Source of the DNA: Phragmites australis
Taxonomy: Eukaryota; Streptophyta; Magnoliopsida; Poales; Poaceae
Length of the DNA: 64,000 nt
Direction of reading: 5' to 3'
Assembly: GCF_958298935.1 (NCBI RefSeq)
Contig: NC_084941.1
Span: forward strand, 15,040,001 to 15,104,000
Part shown: piece after piece, positions 21,480-33,243 of the stretch
Position numbering within the stretch: the first letter of the stretch is position 1
How the letters are laid out: each line of letters begins with the position of its first letter
The notes under the pieces: model-generated
The model's database searches: none
The model's input: only the letters and a program-made list of their open reading frames with translations
What the model was told of the DNA's origin: nothing
Translations under genes and position numbers: made by a program

Positions 21480-21947
21480 GGATTATAAGAGAGAGAAGAG
21501 TAGGGATCAAATGATGACTCTTGCAAAGCAAAAGACACTAAAGACAAAGGCAGATGACAATGAGGAGTTGGTGAAAAGGTCGCTCTAGGCAATCCCCCCT
21601 GCTACAAATAGGGAGCAACTTGCCCCCCTAGGTGGCAGGAGCATGAACAGTCCTTTCGCCTCCCAGGCCAAAATCATGGGGGAGCGAAACCGACCCCCTT
21701 GACCCCCCTAACAATAAGACGACAGCCTGACAGGGCAGGACAGCGCCTTTCCCCAGGGCATATTCAATGCCCCCTGTCGCCGACGTCTTCAAGCATATCA
21801 TTCAATCACTCGTGTCAAACCGTCCTAGACAAGCCAAGCAATACTTGGACCACGAGCCATCAACCATAAGCGAGGGACTGCCGGAGGCCCTGCTCTGAAG
21901 GAACGACAGGCCCGACCACTCTGCTGGCCAACCTCGCGAGGGGCTAC
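21480..21947 (+). mobile_element. E1 3' untranslated region and polypurine tract
   Basis: Non-coding, matching the stranded E2 fragment at 9691-10019 in reverse complement. It ends with GAGGGGCTAC at 21938-21947, the polypurine tract that would prime plus-strand DNA synthesis, directly before the TG of the 3' LTR. On the opposite strand it would be the promoter or 5' region of the antisense gene. Confidence 0.65.
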
Positions 21948-22888
21948 TGTTGGGGGTCATTATTAAGGACCCCCGATGGCCCCTTGGCTTAACCAGCGTG
22001 GCCTCCCGAAGGCTCAGCGTCCCAAAGGCTCGGCCTCTCGAAGCTCCATCCTTTCGGAGTCCTGAATCCCGAAGGCTCAGCCTCCCAAAGGCTCAGTCTC
22101 TGAAAGTCTCAGCCTCCTGAAGCCCTAGCCTTCCGAAGTCCCACCTCCCAAAGGCTCAACCTCCCAAAGGCTCGGTCTCCCAAGGCCTCAGCCTCCAGAA
22201 GCCCCAGCCTTCCAGAGTCCTGCCTCCCGGAGGCTCAGCCTCAGCCTCCCGCTGCCCGGGCCAGCTTCCCGGAGGCTCCTGGGTGAGTAATCAGGCTTCA
22301 GGAAAGCTCTTCCAAAAGGAAAGCACCAGTCGTACTTTACCTGCAAGGAGGTGACCAGCATTAAATACCTAGGCTAGTGGACGCTGCTCTGACACCCCGG
22401 CAGGATGGAGGCTGTCCTGACACGCCTGATAGTGCAACGTCGGGCCGCAGTTGGTGACTGGTTTGCCCCCTTTAGGGGGCAGGTACCACGATAATTACCA
22501 TGGTGGATATTTATCTCCCCGATAGAGTAGAAGGTAGTTATCCAGGATAAGGCCTAGTAATTCGGTCAGATCCTAGATAAAGTCTAGTAATTTGGTCAGA
22601 TCCCAGATATTTGTACATTATAATAACTTGTACACCAAACTATGCACGGCCCTATAAATAGGAGGCCATGGTCCTCTGGGTAGGAGACGAGCTAGACAGC
22701 AAAAAAGACATACAGGTGAAAACACACCAAGTCACACTGTGATGCTCCTTCTAGAGCGATCCATTTTTTCTACCATCAATACATTCGTGGTGTTCCTTCC
22801 TCTTAAACTTCGTCTCCAAGCTTGAGTCTCCTCCTTAAAAGAAACTCTCGCCGTACTTGGTGGGGCAAGACGAACTCTTGCTGCAACA
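21948..22888 (+). mobile_element. E1 3' LTR
   Basis: TGTTGGGGGTCATTATT to CTCTTGCTGCAACA, 941 bp, followed by the duplication GCATG at 22889-22893. TATA box CTATAAATAGGAGG near 22652. The first third is the GC-rich CCTCCCAAAGGCTC-type repeat. It lacks the MITE present in the 5' LTR: GGTAGTTATCCAGGATAAGG at 22535 is the empty equivalent of that site. Confidence 0.92.
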
Positions 22889-23063
22889 GCATGCGCCCAC
22901 TTTCCTATGGGAGGTAATATCTCCCTTACCTTGAGCGGCCTTTTCATCTGCGCCTCGTTCTCGTCTTCCCTTTGCCTCCAGTTGTTATTGCTTTGCACGT
23001 GCATCTATTTGTTGCTGTTCTTCTTTCTTTCTTGTTGTCTAGCACCAGAGGAGGAGGAGCTGT

Positions 23064-25955
23064 ATGGCTAGCTTGAGTTTCCCAGGAGGAGCTGGAACTC
23101 AGGTGGCTAGTGAAGCCATCGGTGCAGCCGTGGCGGGGGGCCCTTATGTGACACCAGTTCCTCCATTGCTGATGGGGCCACCGTCAGGGGTGAAGCTCCG
23201 CCGCACCAGTAGAGGTCATCCCCAGTAGACCACCGTGCTGGGGATGTCTACCATCGACGATGAGGAGCTGGACCAGATGGTTAAGGAAGCGAAGATTCCC
23301 ACTAGGGCCACAACTCGGTCCCCACTGGACGAGGAAGTTCCGGAGCCTTTAGGCCATGAGGTTGTGGTGTTCCAGGCTTTTTTTGATGCGGGCCTGGGAT
23401 TCTCGTCGATGCCACTGCTTGAGGAGGTGCTCTGCCACTACTATGTGGAGCTTCCATATCTCCATGCCAATGCCATCACCCGCCTAGCCACCTTCGAGTA
23501 GGCCATGCGAGTGGAGGGGTGTGAAGGGTGGGCATATTTCTTTTTGGCCCTCCACTTCACCAGCTGCCAGCCGAAGATGATCAAGGGCGATGGAGCGAAG
23601 AGGCTCCTCAGCTTTGGCAGTGTTAACTTCTGGATACGGCCATTTTACCGCGATGCCTTCCTGACGAAGGCTATTAATGGTCGGTGGTATATCGGCTGGT
23701 TGCAGCGATGGTTTTACTATGACATAGGCTTCGCATCCCCCTTCACTCCACAAACTGGGATATCGCATATGTCCCAAAGCTAAAGACGGGGATCATGGAT
23801 GACTAGTTTTCTTTGCGACTGGCCCTTCTTCGGAGGGTGGCTGAGAAGATGAGCATGTGTGACCTCATGGAGGAGTTCACCATGTTGCGCATTCGGCCCC
23901 TTCAGATAGGCAGGGACTATGCCTTCGAGCAAGGTGCGGAAGAGTGACCGAAGGTGTACTATGCCCCCCATTAGCTCTAGTGAGTCCTCTTTGTTTGTCT
24001 GGTTTTCAACCCGCGAAAGTGAGCCTCCTTTTCCTTTCAGAGTGCTGGCTTCCGCTGGAGCGTGTGGTGGAGATCGCAGAGGTGATCCTAGTCCCACCTA
24101 CTCGCACAGAGCTGGAGCGGCGGGTGGCTCTGACACAAGGCTGGGAGTTGTACAACTGCGTCTACTTTTATCTTGGAGTGCAAGCTTTGACGTGGCAGGA
24201 TCTGCTGGAGCCTAAGCCTGCTGGGAAATGAGCACGCGCTGCTCCCGCAATCCACGCAATACCACTCTGGGCCGGGTGGCCTTGTGTCTCTGAAGGTTCG
24301 CATACCGGCTCGACGGCTAAGTCTTCCGAGGTGCCGCTAGTCTATAGGAAGCATCAGAGGCGAGTCAAGAACGCGGGTGATCTGTCTGGAGGTGAGGGTC
24401 AGCTCGGTGGTGGTGACCATGGGAAGGACCTGGCCTCTTCAGATATTGCTGACCATGACCGTGGAATAAGATTTTGGGTTTGCTGGTTCGAATGTCGAGG
24501 ACGTTACGAACCCTTCTATGAGAGGATTTGAGGGACTTGGTGAGGCGTTGTTGCTTCGTTAGCTATATCCTGTTTTGGTCGTGCACCGGGATCTTGATTT
24601 GTGTTTCTTGCTACCTTACAACGACCATCGAGGCGGATGTGTCTTCGACTTCTCCCAAGAGGCTTGGGAGCCTTGGTAGGGGTTAGGGACTCCTCTGGAT
24701 GTGCCCCTGAAGGCCTCCTCGAGAGATGTGGCCTCGTTTCTGCATAGCCTCGAGCTGGCTGGTGACTTGGCCCTGGCGGCCAGTGCTGGGGGCACTGTGC
24801 CCTCCACCGGGGCTCCCTTTGCAGTGGCTGGGGGGGCCCTAGCATCAGGATCTTAACTTTGGATGACTTCACGCTGCGCCCAGAGGCATCAAGGGCCTTC
24901 GTTGCGGCCTCCTCTCTTCTCCGGAATAGAGGGGTCGAGCGATTGTTGGCCTAGCATCCTTTGGGGGAAGTGGAGACACGTCTGGTAGCAGTGGCCCTGC
25001 AGATCAGTAGTTTGAGTCATGATTTGCCGAGTCTGGTATCAGGTTCTAAGTAGCTCATCTAGTCCTTTTTCTTCTTCTATTGTGCCTCGTAGCAAGTAAT
25101 TTTGACGAGGCCACATAGAGATGGGGGTGCCAGGCTTTGGCCATGGCTCGTGACGAGGTTGAAGACCTTTGTCAGGCCTTGGAGGAGACCCGGAAGTAGG
25201 TGGAGTCTTCGGAGGGTTTCCTTTAGGGGGAGATGGCGCTCCGCGAATGTGAGAAGGGTCTCCGGTGGGAGAAGGCTTTGTAGCAGAAGTGCGCAGAGGC
25301 TGAGGTGCAGAAGGCTGCTGAAGATCTCGAGGAGGCGAGTAAGTTCACTGATGCGGCCAATGCAGTCCGTGTGTCCACCGAAGGTGATGTTGAGACCCTT
25401 TAGGCTATGGTGGGTGAGGTGCGGCAAGAGCTAAAGGAGGCTCGGGCATCGAAGGTGGCACTGTGCTCGGAGTGCCACCAATTAGCTGTTCTTGCATCGG
25501 ACATTGCTCGGATCACCTCCGATGCTATGAGCGGCCTTGGGGCTAGGTGTCTGCCACTACCCTCCGACTCAGAGGAGTCTGTTATGCCACTCTTCTGGCT
25601 TTGGTCTGCCGTGAAGGTCATGGTTAGGGCCGCGGAGACCTACGCGAGGTCCAACGCACGTGTGGCTGCGGTGCTCTAGCTGACCCTGCTACACCAAGCG
25701 GGGGTTGGTCCCTTCGAGGTGCTGGAGCAGCAAGTACCAGACTCCGTGGTCAAGGGTTTTCGGCCAGAGGCACCTCCAGCGGAGATTCGTGTGGCTCTAG
25801 AGAACTTCTGCCATAACTTGTGGGTGAGGCATGGCCGGAGCATGACGCTACGCTATATGGCAGGTCAGGTGACTTCAACCGCCACAGAGGGTCTTCGCCC
25901 GAGTTCTGTGTCGGGAGGTGCAGTCCTTCATCCAGAGACTGCAGGCGCACCCTAG
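23064..25955 (+). pseudogene. E2 antisense gene: PF04195-like N-terminus plus coiled coil
   Basis: Opposite to E2 gag-pol. It starts MASLSFPGGAGTQVA at 23064. A PF04195-like region follows: TTVLGMSTIDDEELDQMVKE, EVPEPLGHEVVVFQAFFDAG, and FWIRPFYRDAFLTKAINGRW near 23630. At about 24040 there is a pyrimidine-rich stretch ending CTTTCAG, and the frame then continues (LPLERVVEIAEVILVPPTRT to EPKPAGK, TGA near 24231), so an intron is likely there. The C-terminal half is a coiled coil (25150-25440, ECHQ-rich and Glu-rich) followed by GLGARCLPLPSDSEES and VRHGRSMTLRYMAGQ, stop at 25955. Stops and frameshifts break it. The role is unknown. Confidence 0.68.
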
Positions 25956-26199
25956 CCCTTTGAAGGCCCTTTGCTTTGCGTCGTTACTCCGCGAGAGCAG
26001 TCTTCACGTGTGCATGCGCTGGAGGTGTAGCTCTATCGTAGACTGTCTATTTTTTGCTTTCTTTTCTTTCTGAAGAGGGTCAAAGTCATAGTATGTTGAC
26101 TAACACCTTCTGCTTCATGTACTTAGTCTTTACCTTTTCTAATAGAACCATGTCTGTCTTCTTGTGGTTCGCCTGTGTTGTACCAGAATGTTTGTTCCT

Positions 26200-26900
26200 T
26201 TGAGGCTAACTGGAGTCCAATCTGTGTATATAGGTGTGGCGGCCCGAAGCCGGAGGGGGCCTTGCTCATATCTGGGACGGTGCCTTCGGGAAGGGATTGA
26301 CTGCATCTGGAGCGTCTGGGGCTACTCCGTCCATCCGACGGTGGAGTCATTTTGTTATGCCCCACGATTCCGAGGGGCGTGTGGATCCGTAGGTGGCCAC
26401 CGATGCCTTGGTCAAGATCGAGCCAGAGGGCCCCCTTGCGTCTGCTCTTGATGCCTATTTTGTTGCAAAGGACAACTGGTGTGCAGCCCAAGCACCCTGG
26501 GTGGTTGCTGGCTCATGCTTCTTTTGACGCCTTGTCCTCCCTCGGGGTTCTGATGGAAGGGTGCCTTCGAAAATCCTTGAGCCTATTCTGGCCGAGGTGA
26601 AGGTTTAGGAGGTACATGATATGAAATCCCCGCTAGAGGAGCAGGGGGAAGAGCTGGATTTCTCGGTCTTCGATTCGTATCCCTTCCCAGCAGATCCTTC
26701 ATCTTCCCGAGGCTGAGGGGGCTTCATTTTAGGCAGCAGCTCCCTCCGTTGAGGGGATTTGCGTTGACCCCCTGTGCGCAGTTACCGGGGTCATTTCTCC
26801 CGGTACCACGGTATTTCTAGGAGGCGTGGCGCTGAAGTGCCCTCCTCCTCCCATAGTACTTCAGGGAGACGTAACAGGCTAGCAAGTTTGCTAGGCATAG
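26200..26900 (+). pseudogene. E2 counterpart of the 3' antisense ORF
   Basis: Aligns with the E1 minus-strand frame at 17738-18185: the nucleotide blocks GTGGAGTCATTTTGTTATGC, CCTTGGTCAAGATCGAGC and CGTATCCCTTCCCAGC have counterparts there. Frames are more broken than in E1. The intervening 25956-26200 region contains the pyrimidine-rich TTTTTTGCTTTCTTTTC, compatible with intron or spacer. Confidence 0.45.
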
Positions 26901-27139
26901 ATTTGATGTACAGTGGTTAGCTGAATGCAAAAACTTTGTATGCCATTTATGAATAAACTTGCATTTGTATTGGCTTTGTTTTTTGGTGTTTATAATTTAT
27001 CATATCGACGCTTAATTATCATATCAATGCTTTGCATGTGCCCTCTATCCCAGCTCCTTCGTATTCTGTGGCTCTTAGTGGCCGTGGGGTGCGAGATCCG
27101 AGGGGTAGTCCGTTGCGTTGGGTGTGACTTGGGAAGAAC

Positions 27140-27660
27140 ATATTGTTTAATAATGTTTCGATGTGCAACGCCTTGTAATACGGAGGCTAGGCCTTCAAGA
27201 TACTGGAGAGATTAGATGATTTTGGCACGGAGGCTTTTAGTCTTCAAGGTGCCGGAGGATCCTTACTTTGTATGAATCCTTTTAGGCATGGAGGCTAGGC
27301 CTTCATGATGCTGGAGAGGTTATCCCTTCACCATGTAGGTCAGCTAGGCCTTAAAGATGATGGAGGGTTTTATGCCTGTTCGGCACGGAGGCACTACCTT
27401 CAAGATGCCAGAGCGGTCTTTGCCTCTCCGCCACGTAGGTTAGCTAGACTAAGATGGCAGAGGGATATATGCCTATCTAGCATAGAGGCTAAGCTTTCAA
27501 GATGCTGGAGGGTCTTTCCCTCTCCGCCACGTAGGTGAGCCATGCCTTAAAGATGGCGAAGGGATATACTTCTCCAGCAGGAGGCACTGCCTTCAAGATG
27601 CCGGAGGTTTTTACCTCTCCGGCACGGAGGCAATGCCTTGAAGATGCCAGAGGGTCTTCA
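27140..27660 (-). repeat. irregular tandem repeats downstream of E2 pol
   Basis: Multiple copies of CCTTCAAGATGC(C/T)GGAG and GGCACGGAGGC in about 100-bp units with internal deletions. This is the reverse complement of the E1 98-bp repeat and sits in the same position between integrase and the antisense gene. Confidence 0.8.
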
Positions 27661-27699
27661 TAGGTTTTGTGTGAGGTTGTTTGGTGGGGTAAGGGCTTT

Positions 27700-28790
27700 T
27701 TTTTATGGTAACACCTCTAAGTTTGGTGGCTATTTGTGGGTGTGTAAACCTATGGTTTTATATTGTTCTGGATTTCTGGAGAGGACTAAAGCTGGGGTTG
27801 TCTATACATAGTATTTGTGGAGGGTCTCCACATTCCAATTGTGTTCAAGGGGCGTCCCTTCTATTAGACCTGAGGACTAGGTATGGGCTCTCCCATTTGT
27901 TGCGCTATTTTTCCAGAGGTAGGGCACATCGAAGTACTAGGTCACCGGGCTTGAAGCTCCGTGGCGTGACCTTAGGATCATACCCGGCCTTTGTTTTATT
28001 TTATGTAGTGATCGAGATTCTGGACGACATAGAGCCACGTGCCTTCGGTGAGATCGAGGGAGAGCTCTCTTTCTCTGGTAGTTTGTGGAAGTTGCACCAT
28101 GAGTGAGCATCTCTTGATCTCGGTGGGGGTCATGGCCTCGTCACCATATAGGAGGCGGAAGGGGGTGAACCCGGTGGCTCGTGTGATAGTGGTGCAGAGG
28201 GACCATAAAACCTTAGGAAGCTCTTCGACCCATAGGCCTCGAGCTAGGCCAATGAGTCGACATTTTAAGCCAGAGAGGATGTTGCCATTGGCCCGTTCGA
28301 TAGCCCTGTTGGACTAAGGATGTCGAATTGCGGTGAAGCATAATTCGATGCCGAGATCGTCGTAGAATTGTCTGAAAGGCCCAGAGTCAAATTGCATGCT
28401 GTTGTCGACCGTGAGCTATTGTGGAACACCGAAGTGGCAAATTATGTTCTTCCAGAAGAATTTCTAAACATTCTTCAATGTGATCGCCGTGAGGGGCTCG
28501 GCCTTGACCCATTTGGAGAAGTATTCCAATGCTACCACCACGTATCGAAGGTTGCCTTTGGCACGGGGGAATGGTCCAATGAGGACCATGCCCCAACGAG
28601 CCAGGGGCAGGACGGGAGCGATTGGTTGTAGGAGAGCAGGGGCCGGTGGCTTCAGCGTCCCATCCACTAGCATCCTTGGCAGGTGTGGATGAGGTCTTCT
28701 GCATCGGACATGATTATAGGCCAATGGAGCCCCTGGTGAATTGCCTTGCCGGCTAGGGCGTGAGGCGCTAAATGGTTGCCGCAAAGGCCT
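27700..28790 (-). pseudogene. E2 integrase, broken
   Basis: On the minus strand, 28784 down to 28464 reads through RWGMVLIGPFPRAKGNLRYV and the second part of the core; here the first catalytic Asp of GIDLIGPF has become Val (GMVLIGPF) while the rest of the motif is kept. Downstream are VDNSMQFD-like, IERANGN-like and RATGFTPFRLLYGDEAM-like blocks between 28420 and 28050. The C-terminus is scrambled by frameshifts to about 27700. Confidence 0.75.
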
Positions 28791-29033
28791 TCATGTATCT
28801 CCAGGAGGAGGTTGGCCCCTTCTTGTCTGGTAATGCAGTGAAGGAGGGGAGCGCAGGCACCAGTCTTCTAAAGGGTGCCTTCTATGAGACGGTTGCCCCT
28901 AGTACGATGCTGAATGTGGCGGAGCGTGATTGGGTCTTCCGGCTCTTCTATTTCAGTGAGGAAGGATAAGAGGGGAGCTCTCCAGTCAGTGGTTTCAATG
29001 GGGAGGGTGGTGGCGGCCGTCTCGTTAAGGGTT

Positions 29034-29490
29034 TTAGCAGTTGGCTGGTGTAGATTTTTGAGTAAGGCGCCCAATGGTGGGTCTTTGCCCATGGTGGCAG
29101 CTTTTGCCAGTGCATCTGCCTAGCTGTTGTCCGTTCGTGGTATGCTCCGTAGATATGCCGCGGAAGTGTGCTTTGGCCTTGCGGATGGCTTCGAGGTATC
29201 TTTTCATGTCCGAATGTCGAACTTGGAAGCTCTTGTCAATGTGGCCGGTGACAATCTGGGAGTTATTACGGATTATGAATCTAACTGCCCCCAAGGCTTG
29301 GGCCTTCCAGAGGCCTAAGAGGACAGCTTCTTATTCGGCTATGTTGTTGGTCGTCTTGAAATCCAGGCGAGCGAATTGGACTTGCTGGCCTATTGGGGAG
29401 ATGAGGACCGCACCGGCTCCGGCTCCCATGGAGCCGTATGCTCCGTCAGTGTAGATAGTCCAGATGTCTTGGGGAGGGGTAACGGCGGGT
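29034..29490 (-). pseudogene. E2 archaeal-type second RNase H (aRNH)
   Basis: 29331-29490 (minus) encodes DIWTIYTDGAYGSMGAGAGA and a block ending TTNNIAE. After a stop the domain continues at 29034-29294 (RFIIRNNSQIVTGHIDKSFQ and KAHFRGISTEHTTNG). The TDGA first Asp is intact here, whereas the E1 copy has TNGA. This extra RNase H between the ordinary RNase H and the integrase is the hallmark of Tat elements. Confidence 0.8.
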
Positions 29491-29499
29491 TCGGTAGGC

Positions 29500-30760
29500 G
29501 TCAGAGTCCATTTGGGATTTGATGGCGGTATGGGCCACAAACCTTACAACGAAGGGGGCTAGTTCTACTGCCCATTTGCCGATGCATACCGTCGCCTTCT
29601 GGTTGCGAAACATGTCGCCAAGTGGGTAAGAGGTTGGGACAGTGATGTCGTAGGCGAGGAAGTAGTGTCGGAGCTTGCATGAGGCCATCAATAGGGTGTA
29701 TGCAATCTTTTCGAGCTCGATGTAGCATGCCTTGGCTCTGGCTAAGGCCTCTGAGACATAGTATACAGCCCTTTGGGTAGAGCGACTGTAACTTTTCTCC
29801 TCCCTTACTAGGGCAGCGCTAAGAGCAGAGGCACCGACAGACAAGTATAGGCGTAGCCCTTCACCGGGGAGGGGCATCGCGAGTGTTTTGAGGTGGGAAA
29901 GGTGAGCCTTGAGGGCCTCGAGTCCAGTTGAATGGTTCAGAGCCCCTCAGCGTTTTGACGAAAGGGAGGCTATGCTCGGTAGATTTGGTGAGGAAGCGGA
30001 TGAGGGCTACGAGGCGGCCGGCCAAGTGTTGTACTTCCTTTGTATTGGTGGGAGGTGACATTGCTGTATGGCACAAATCTTGTTCGGATTGGCTTTGATG
30101 CCTCTTCGGGAGACAAGATGTCCGAACATCTTTCCAGCCTTAGTGCCGAATATGCACTTCTTCAGGTTCAGCCACATGCCTGTAGCCCGAAGGCTATCAA
30201 ATGTTTCTTGTAGGTCGGCAACGTGGTTGGCTTCGAGCTAGCTTTTTACTGCAATATTGTCTACGTCGGCTTTGATGTTGCGGCCCAGTTGCTGCTGTTG
30301 TACCTTGTGCACTAGGTGAGAGAAGGTGGCCCCAGCATTCCGAAGAATGAAAGGCATTTGGACGTAGCAGTATACCCCGAAGGGGGTAATGAAGCTAGTC
30401 TTGCTCTCATCCTCCATCGCCATCCACACCTAGTGGTACCCGGAGTACGCGTCCAGGAAACATAGCCACTCGCAGCCGGTAGTGGAATCAACTAGCTGGT
30501 TGATGCGAGGAAGGGGCTACAAATCCCGAAGGCATACTTTGTTTAGCGATGTGAAATCGATGCACATATGCCACTTTCCGCTGTGTTTCTTGACCAGGAT
30601 GGTGTTGAGAGCCAATCGGAGTGGATGACCTCTCGGATAACACCGGCCCTTAGTAGTTACTGGACCTCATCTTTTGCGGCTTCTGCCCGCTCTAGGGACA
30701 GCTTGTGATACCCCTAGCGTACGGGCCTAGCCTTCGGGTCAACCTGAAGAGAGTTTTCGA
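29500..30760 (-). pseudogene. E2 reverse transcriptase and RNase H, active site mutated
   Basis: RT fingers lie near 30760-30560. 30238-30429 reads through ESKTSFITPFGVYCYVQMPF and LVHKVQQQQLGRNIKADVDN. The catalytic YVDD position (about 30256-30267) reads DVDN, so Tyr and the second Asp are changed, and this copy could not polymerise. RNase H follows at 29446-29877 (GLRLYLSVGASALSAALVRE, then VYYVSEALARAKACYIELEK). Stops and frameshifts are spread throughout. Confidence 0.82.
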
Positions 30761-30989
30761 TAATGGAGCGATTGACTCCTAGGAGATCCTGCGGGGACCA
30801 TGCGAAGGTGTCGAGGTTACCCTATAGGATGGTCAAAAGCTGGGCTTCCTGCCCGGAGGTGAGGTCCACCCCTATTTGGAAGGTCCGGTCGGGTTGGTCT
30901 AGATGCATGGGCACACACTTTATGTACCCCTCCGGTTGTGGCCTTAGAGGGCAGCGGTGCCCGGGATACACCGACAGGGGGTCCTCGGA

Positions 30990-31560
30990 GCCCTGCTAGG
31001 TAACGGCATGGATGTGGTGGCTGGGGAGCAGAGCAGGGTGCCATGGATGGTTATTAGCCCCTGGGGTCCGGGCATCTTCAAGCAGAGGTAATTGTGATGA
31101 GATACAGTTTCAAATATGTTCAGAGTTCCTCGTCCCAGAATGGCATTGTAGGCTTAAGGTACGTCCACAACATTGAAGGTGATTACTTTGGTTTGTGCTG
31201 TAGGACCCTTGCTGAAGATGATCGGGAGTTCTATCTGGCCTAGGGCATCGAGGGGGCCCCATTGAATCCTTGGACAGGTCTGTGGCCTGGTGAAAGCTGG
31301 CTTTATGGGATTCAGAGTTGGTCAAAGGCATGTATGAAGAGGAGGTCCACCGAGCTACCCCCGTCGATTAGTATTCTTCGAACCTCGACTTCGGCGATGT
31401 TGGATGAGATGACAAGGGCATCGGAGTAGGGAAATTTTACCCTGTTGGAATCGTCGATGGTGAATGTCACAGGGGCATCGACCCATTCGGGGGCCTGCTG
31501 ATGATGCTGGTTGCTCCGATGTGGTGCACCCCTTGTGCGTAGTCTCACCACTGCCATTTC
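30990..31560 (-). pseudogene. E2 aspartic protease domain
   Basis: 31312-31557 (minus) contains EVEVRRILIDGGSSVDLLFI with the DGGSS active-site motif, followed after a frameshift by YNAILG-like and LCLKMPGPQGL-like blocks near 31060-31150. This matches E1 13490-13860. Confidence 0.75.
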
Positions 31561-31899
31561 AAAGTGCAGCTAGAGCTCCCTCCACCGGTTACATCAAGGA
31601 TGATCTGTCTACTCCACGTCCCTTCGTCATTGTACCACTATGTGGATGACTGGGGCGGAAAAGGTAGGGCCAGCTGCGGAGGGTTCTGCAAGGCCAGATG
31701 ATCGACCTGTCGGCTGGCCGGTGGCCTGTGATTCTCAGATCATTCCTTGGTGGCCCCCTCAATTGAGGTGAAGGCTGGCTGCCTCCTGAGGTACTCTTCT
31801 CGAATGGTGGTGAGGTTCGGCAGTCATTGGTGGTATGCCCTCCTCCTGCACCGTGTAGAGTGCACTAGGATTCCTCCTCGGAACACCGATTTAGAGCGC

Positions 31900-33216
31900 G
31901 GCTTTGCTCTTGGAGGCCTCCAGGGCACCCCCGGCCATGTCCCCTAGAGTGGTTTTGGTTTGGAGCCCCGTGACTTACGATGATGTTGTTGATGTTTTGT
32001 CATTGTCGCCGCAGCCCCCTTTGGGACCCAAAGGTATGAGCCTCCTCGAAGCCCCTTTTCGCTAGTAGGGAGGGGGTGTGTGACGATCCCGCCTATGAGT
32101 GTGACTTCTCGGGGTTGACATGGGAAGTCTCGGTAACTTGTGAGCACCTTCGGCAGAGTTTTTCCTCCTCTGCCCACACATATTCCTCCATCTTGCTTAT
32201 GAGGACTTCTACCGTTCGTATGGGATGCCGGTTTAGCCGATCGTACCGGGGGCCTTCTGCCAGGCCCTGGGTTGCGGCATCGATGACTGAAGAGTCTGAT
32301 ATGCCCCTAATCTGGGCCTTGGTTTGGGAGAACCTTTGGAAGTAATCCCGGAGGGTTTCGTCTAGCTCCTGCCTTATAGTGAACAGGCTTCCGGAGGTTA
32401 CTGGCTCGACGAAGGTGCCCTAAAAATTGCTACGAAAGAGGTCTTGGAGTTGGGACCAGGTGTGAATGGCGCCAGGGTCCAGTGCGTAGAACCAGCGTAT
32501 GGCTACCCCTTCTAAGGTGAGAGGGAAGAATTTAGCCATGGTGGCCAGTCCTCCACCGCTGGCCTCTATAGCGAGAGCATAGGAACAGACAAACTCAGTG
32601 GGGTTCGAATCGCCCTTGAACTTAGATAGCTTTGGGGTTCGAAAGCTCCCCAGGAAGGGTGTAGCCTACAGGTCGGCCTATAAGGGAGATTCGTAGTCTT
32701 GCAAGGGATCATCGTGATGCCGGCACCGAGGCTTCAGAGGCCTAATGAGCAGGGTTCTGGTGTCGAGGAGTTCATCGACCCATAGGGCTTGGGTTAGAAT
32801 AGTGTCGATCATCACAGGGGTGACGGTGTTTGGGAGGGTAGCTTGCTGCTCGACCCGCAGGGCCATTTGCAATTCCTTCATATGGGTCAGGAGCGCCGCC
32901 AAGCGTGATTGACACTGAGTTGGAATGGTGTTTATGGCGGTGGCGCTGGCCACAGCCCCTAGGGGCGCAGCTAGGGCCTTGTCTTCCTGTTGGGTCTCGA
33001 GGGTAGAGACCCCTTCAGTGCCGGCCGCCTCTATGGTCATGGCTGGGTCGGTGGTGGCTGTAAGGCCCTCGTATCCCGGGTTGGGGGGCCGCTGTAGGCA
33101 CGACCTATATTCTGTCGCCCGGACTGTCGCACAAGCGTGACCGAGGGACCAGTGCCATTACTGCAGCCTTGGTGGTCTTCTTCTTAGGTGGCATCCTACC
33201 TCTCTTAGCACTGCTG
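31900..33216 (-). pseudogene. E2 gag polyprotein, broken
   Basis: Minus strand from the Met near 33208 (MLREVGCHLRRRPPR). The 33040-32678 frame carries QSRLAALLTHMKELQMALRV; the Retrotrans_gag core continues to about 32300 (KLSKFKGDSNPTEF, AKFFPLTLEGVAIRWFYALD, GLAEGPRYDRLNRHP). The C-terminal basic part extends to about 31900. Stops are fewer than in the E1 gag between 32640 and 32200. Confidence 0.75.
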
Positions 33217-33243
33217 TGTTGGAGTCCCCACGGATAGCGCTAC

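Larger units (their letters stand above)
10025..22888 (+). mobile_element. E1: Tat-lineage Ty3/gypsy retrotransposon, plus strand, full length
   Basis: Two LTRs (10025-11740 with an insertion, 21948-22888) and the duplication GCATG bound 12.9 kb. Order: 5' LTR, putative primer-binding site, gag, protease, RT with YVDD, RNase H, archaeal-type RNase H, integrase with D-D-E residues visible, a 98-bp tandem repeat block, a gene on the opposite strand (21458 to about 17740), polypurine tract GAGGGGCTAC and 3' LTR. It is the same family as E2, which it split, in opposite orientation. Several stops and frameshifts mean it cannot be autonomous now. The first 95 bp of its LTRs differ by about ten positions, so insertion is not recent. 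Confidence 0.92.
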
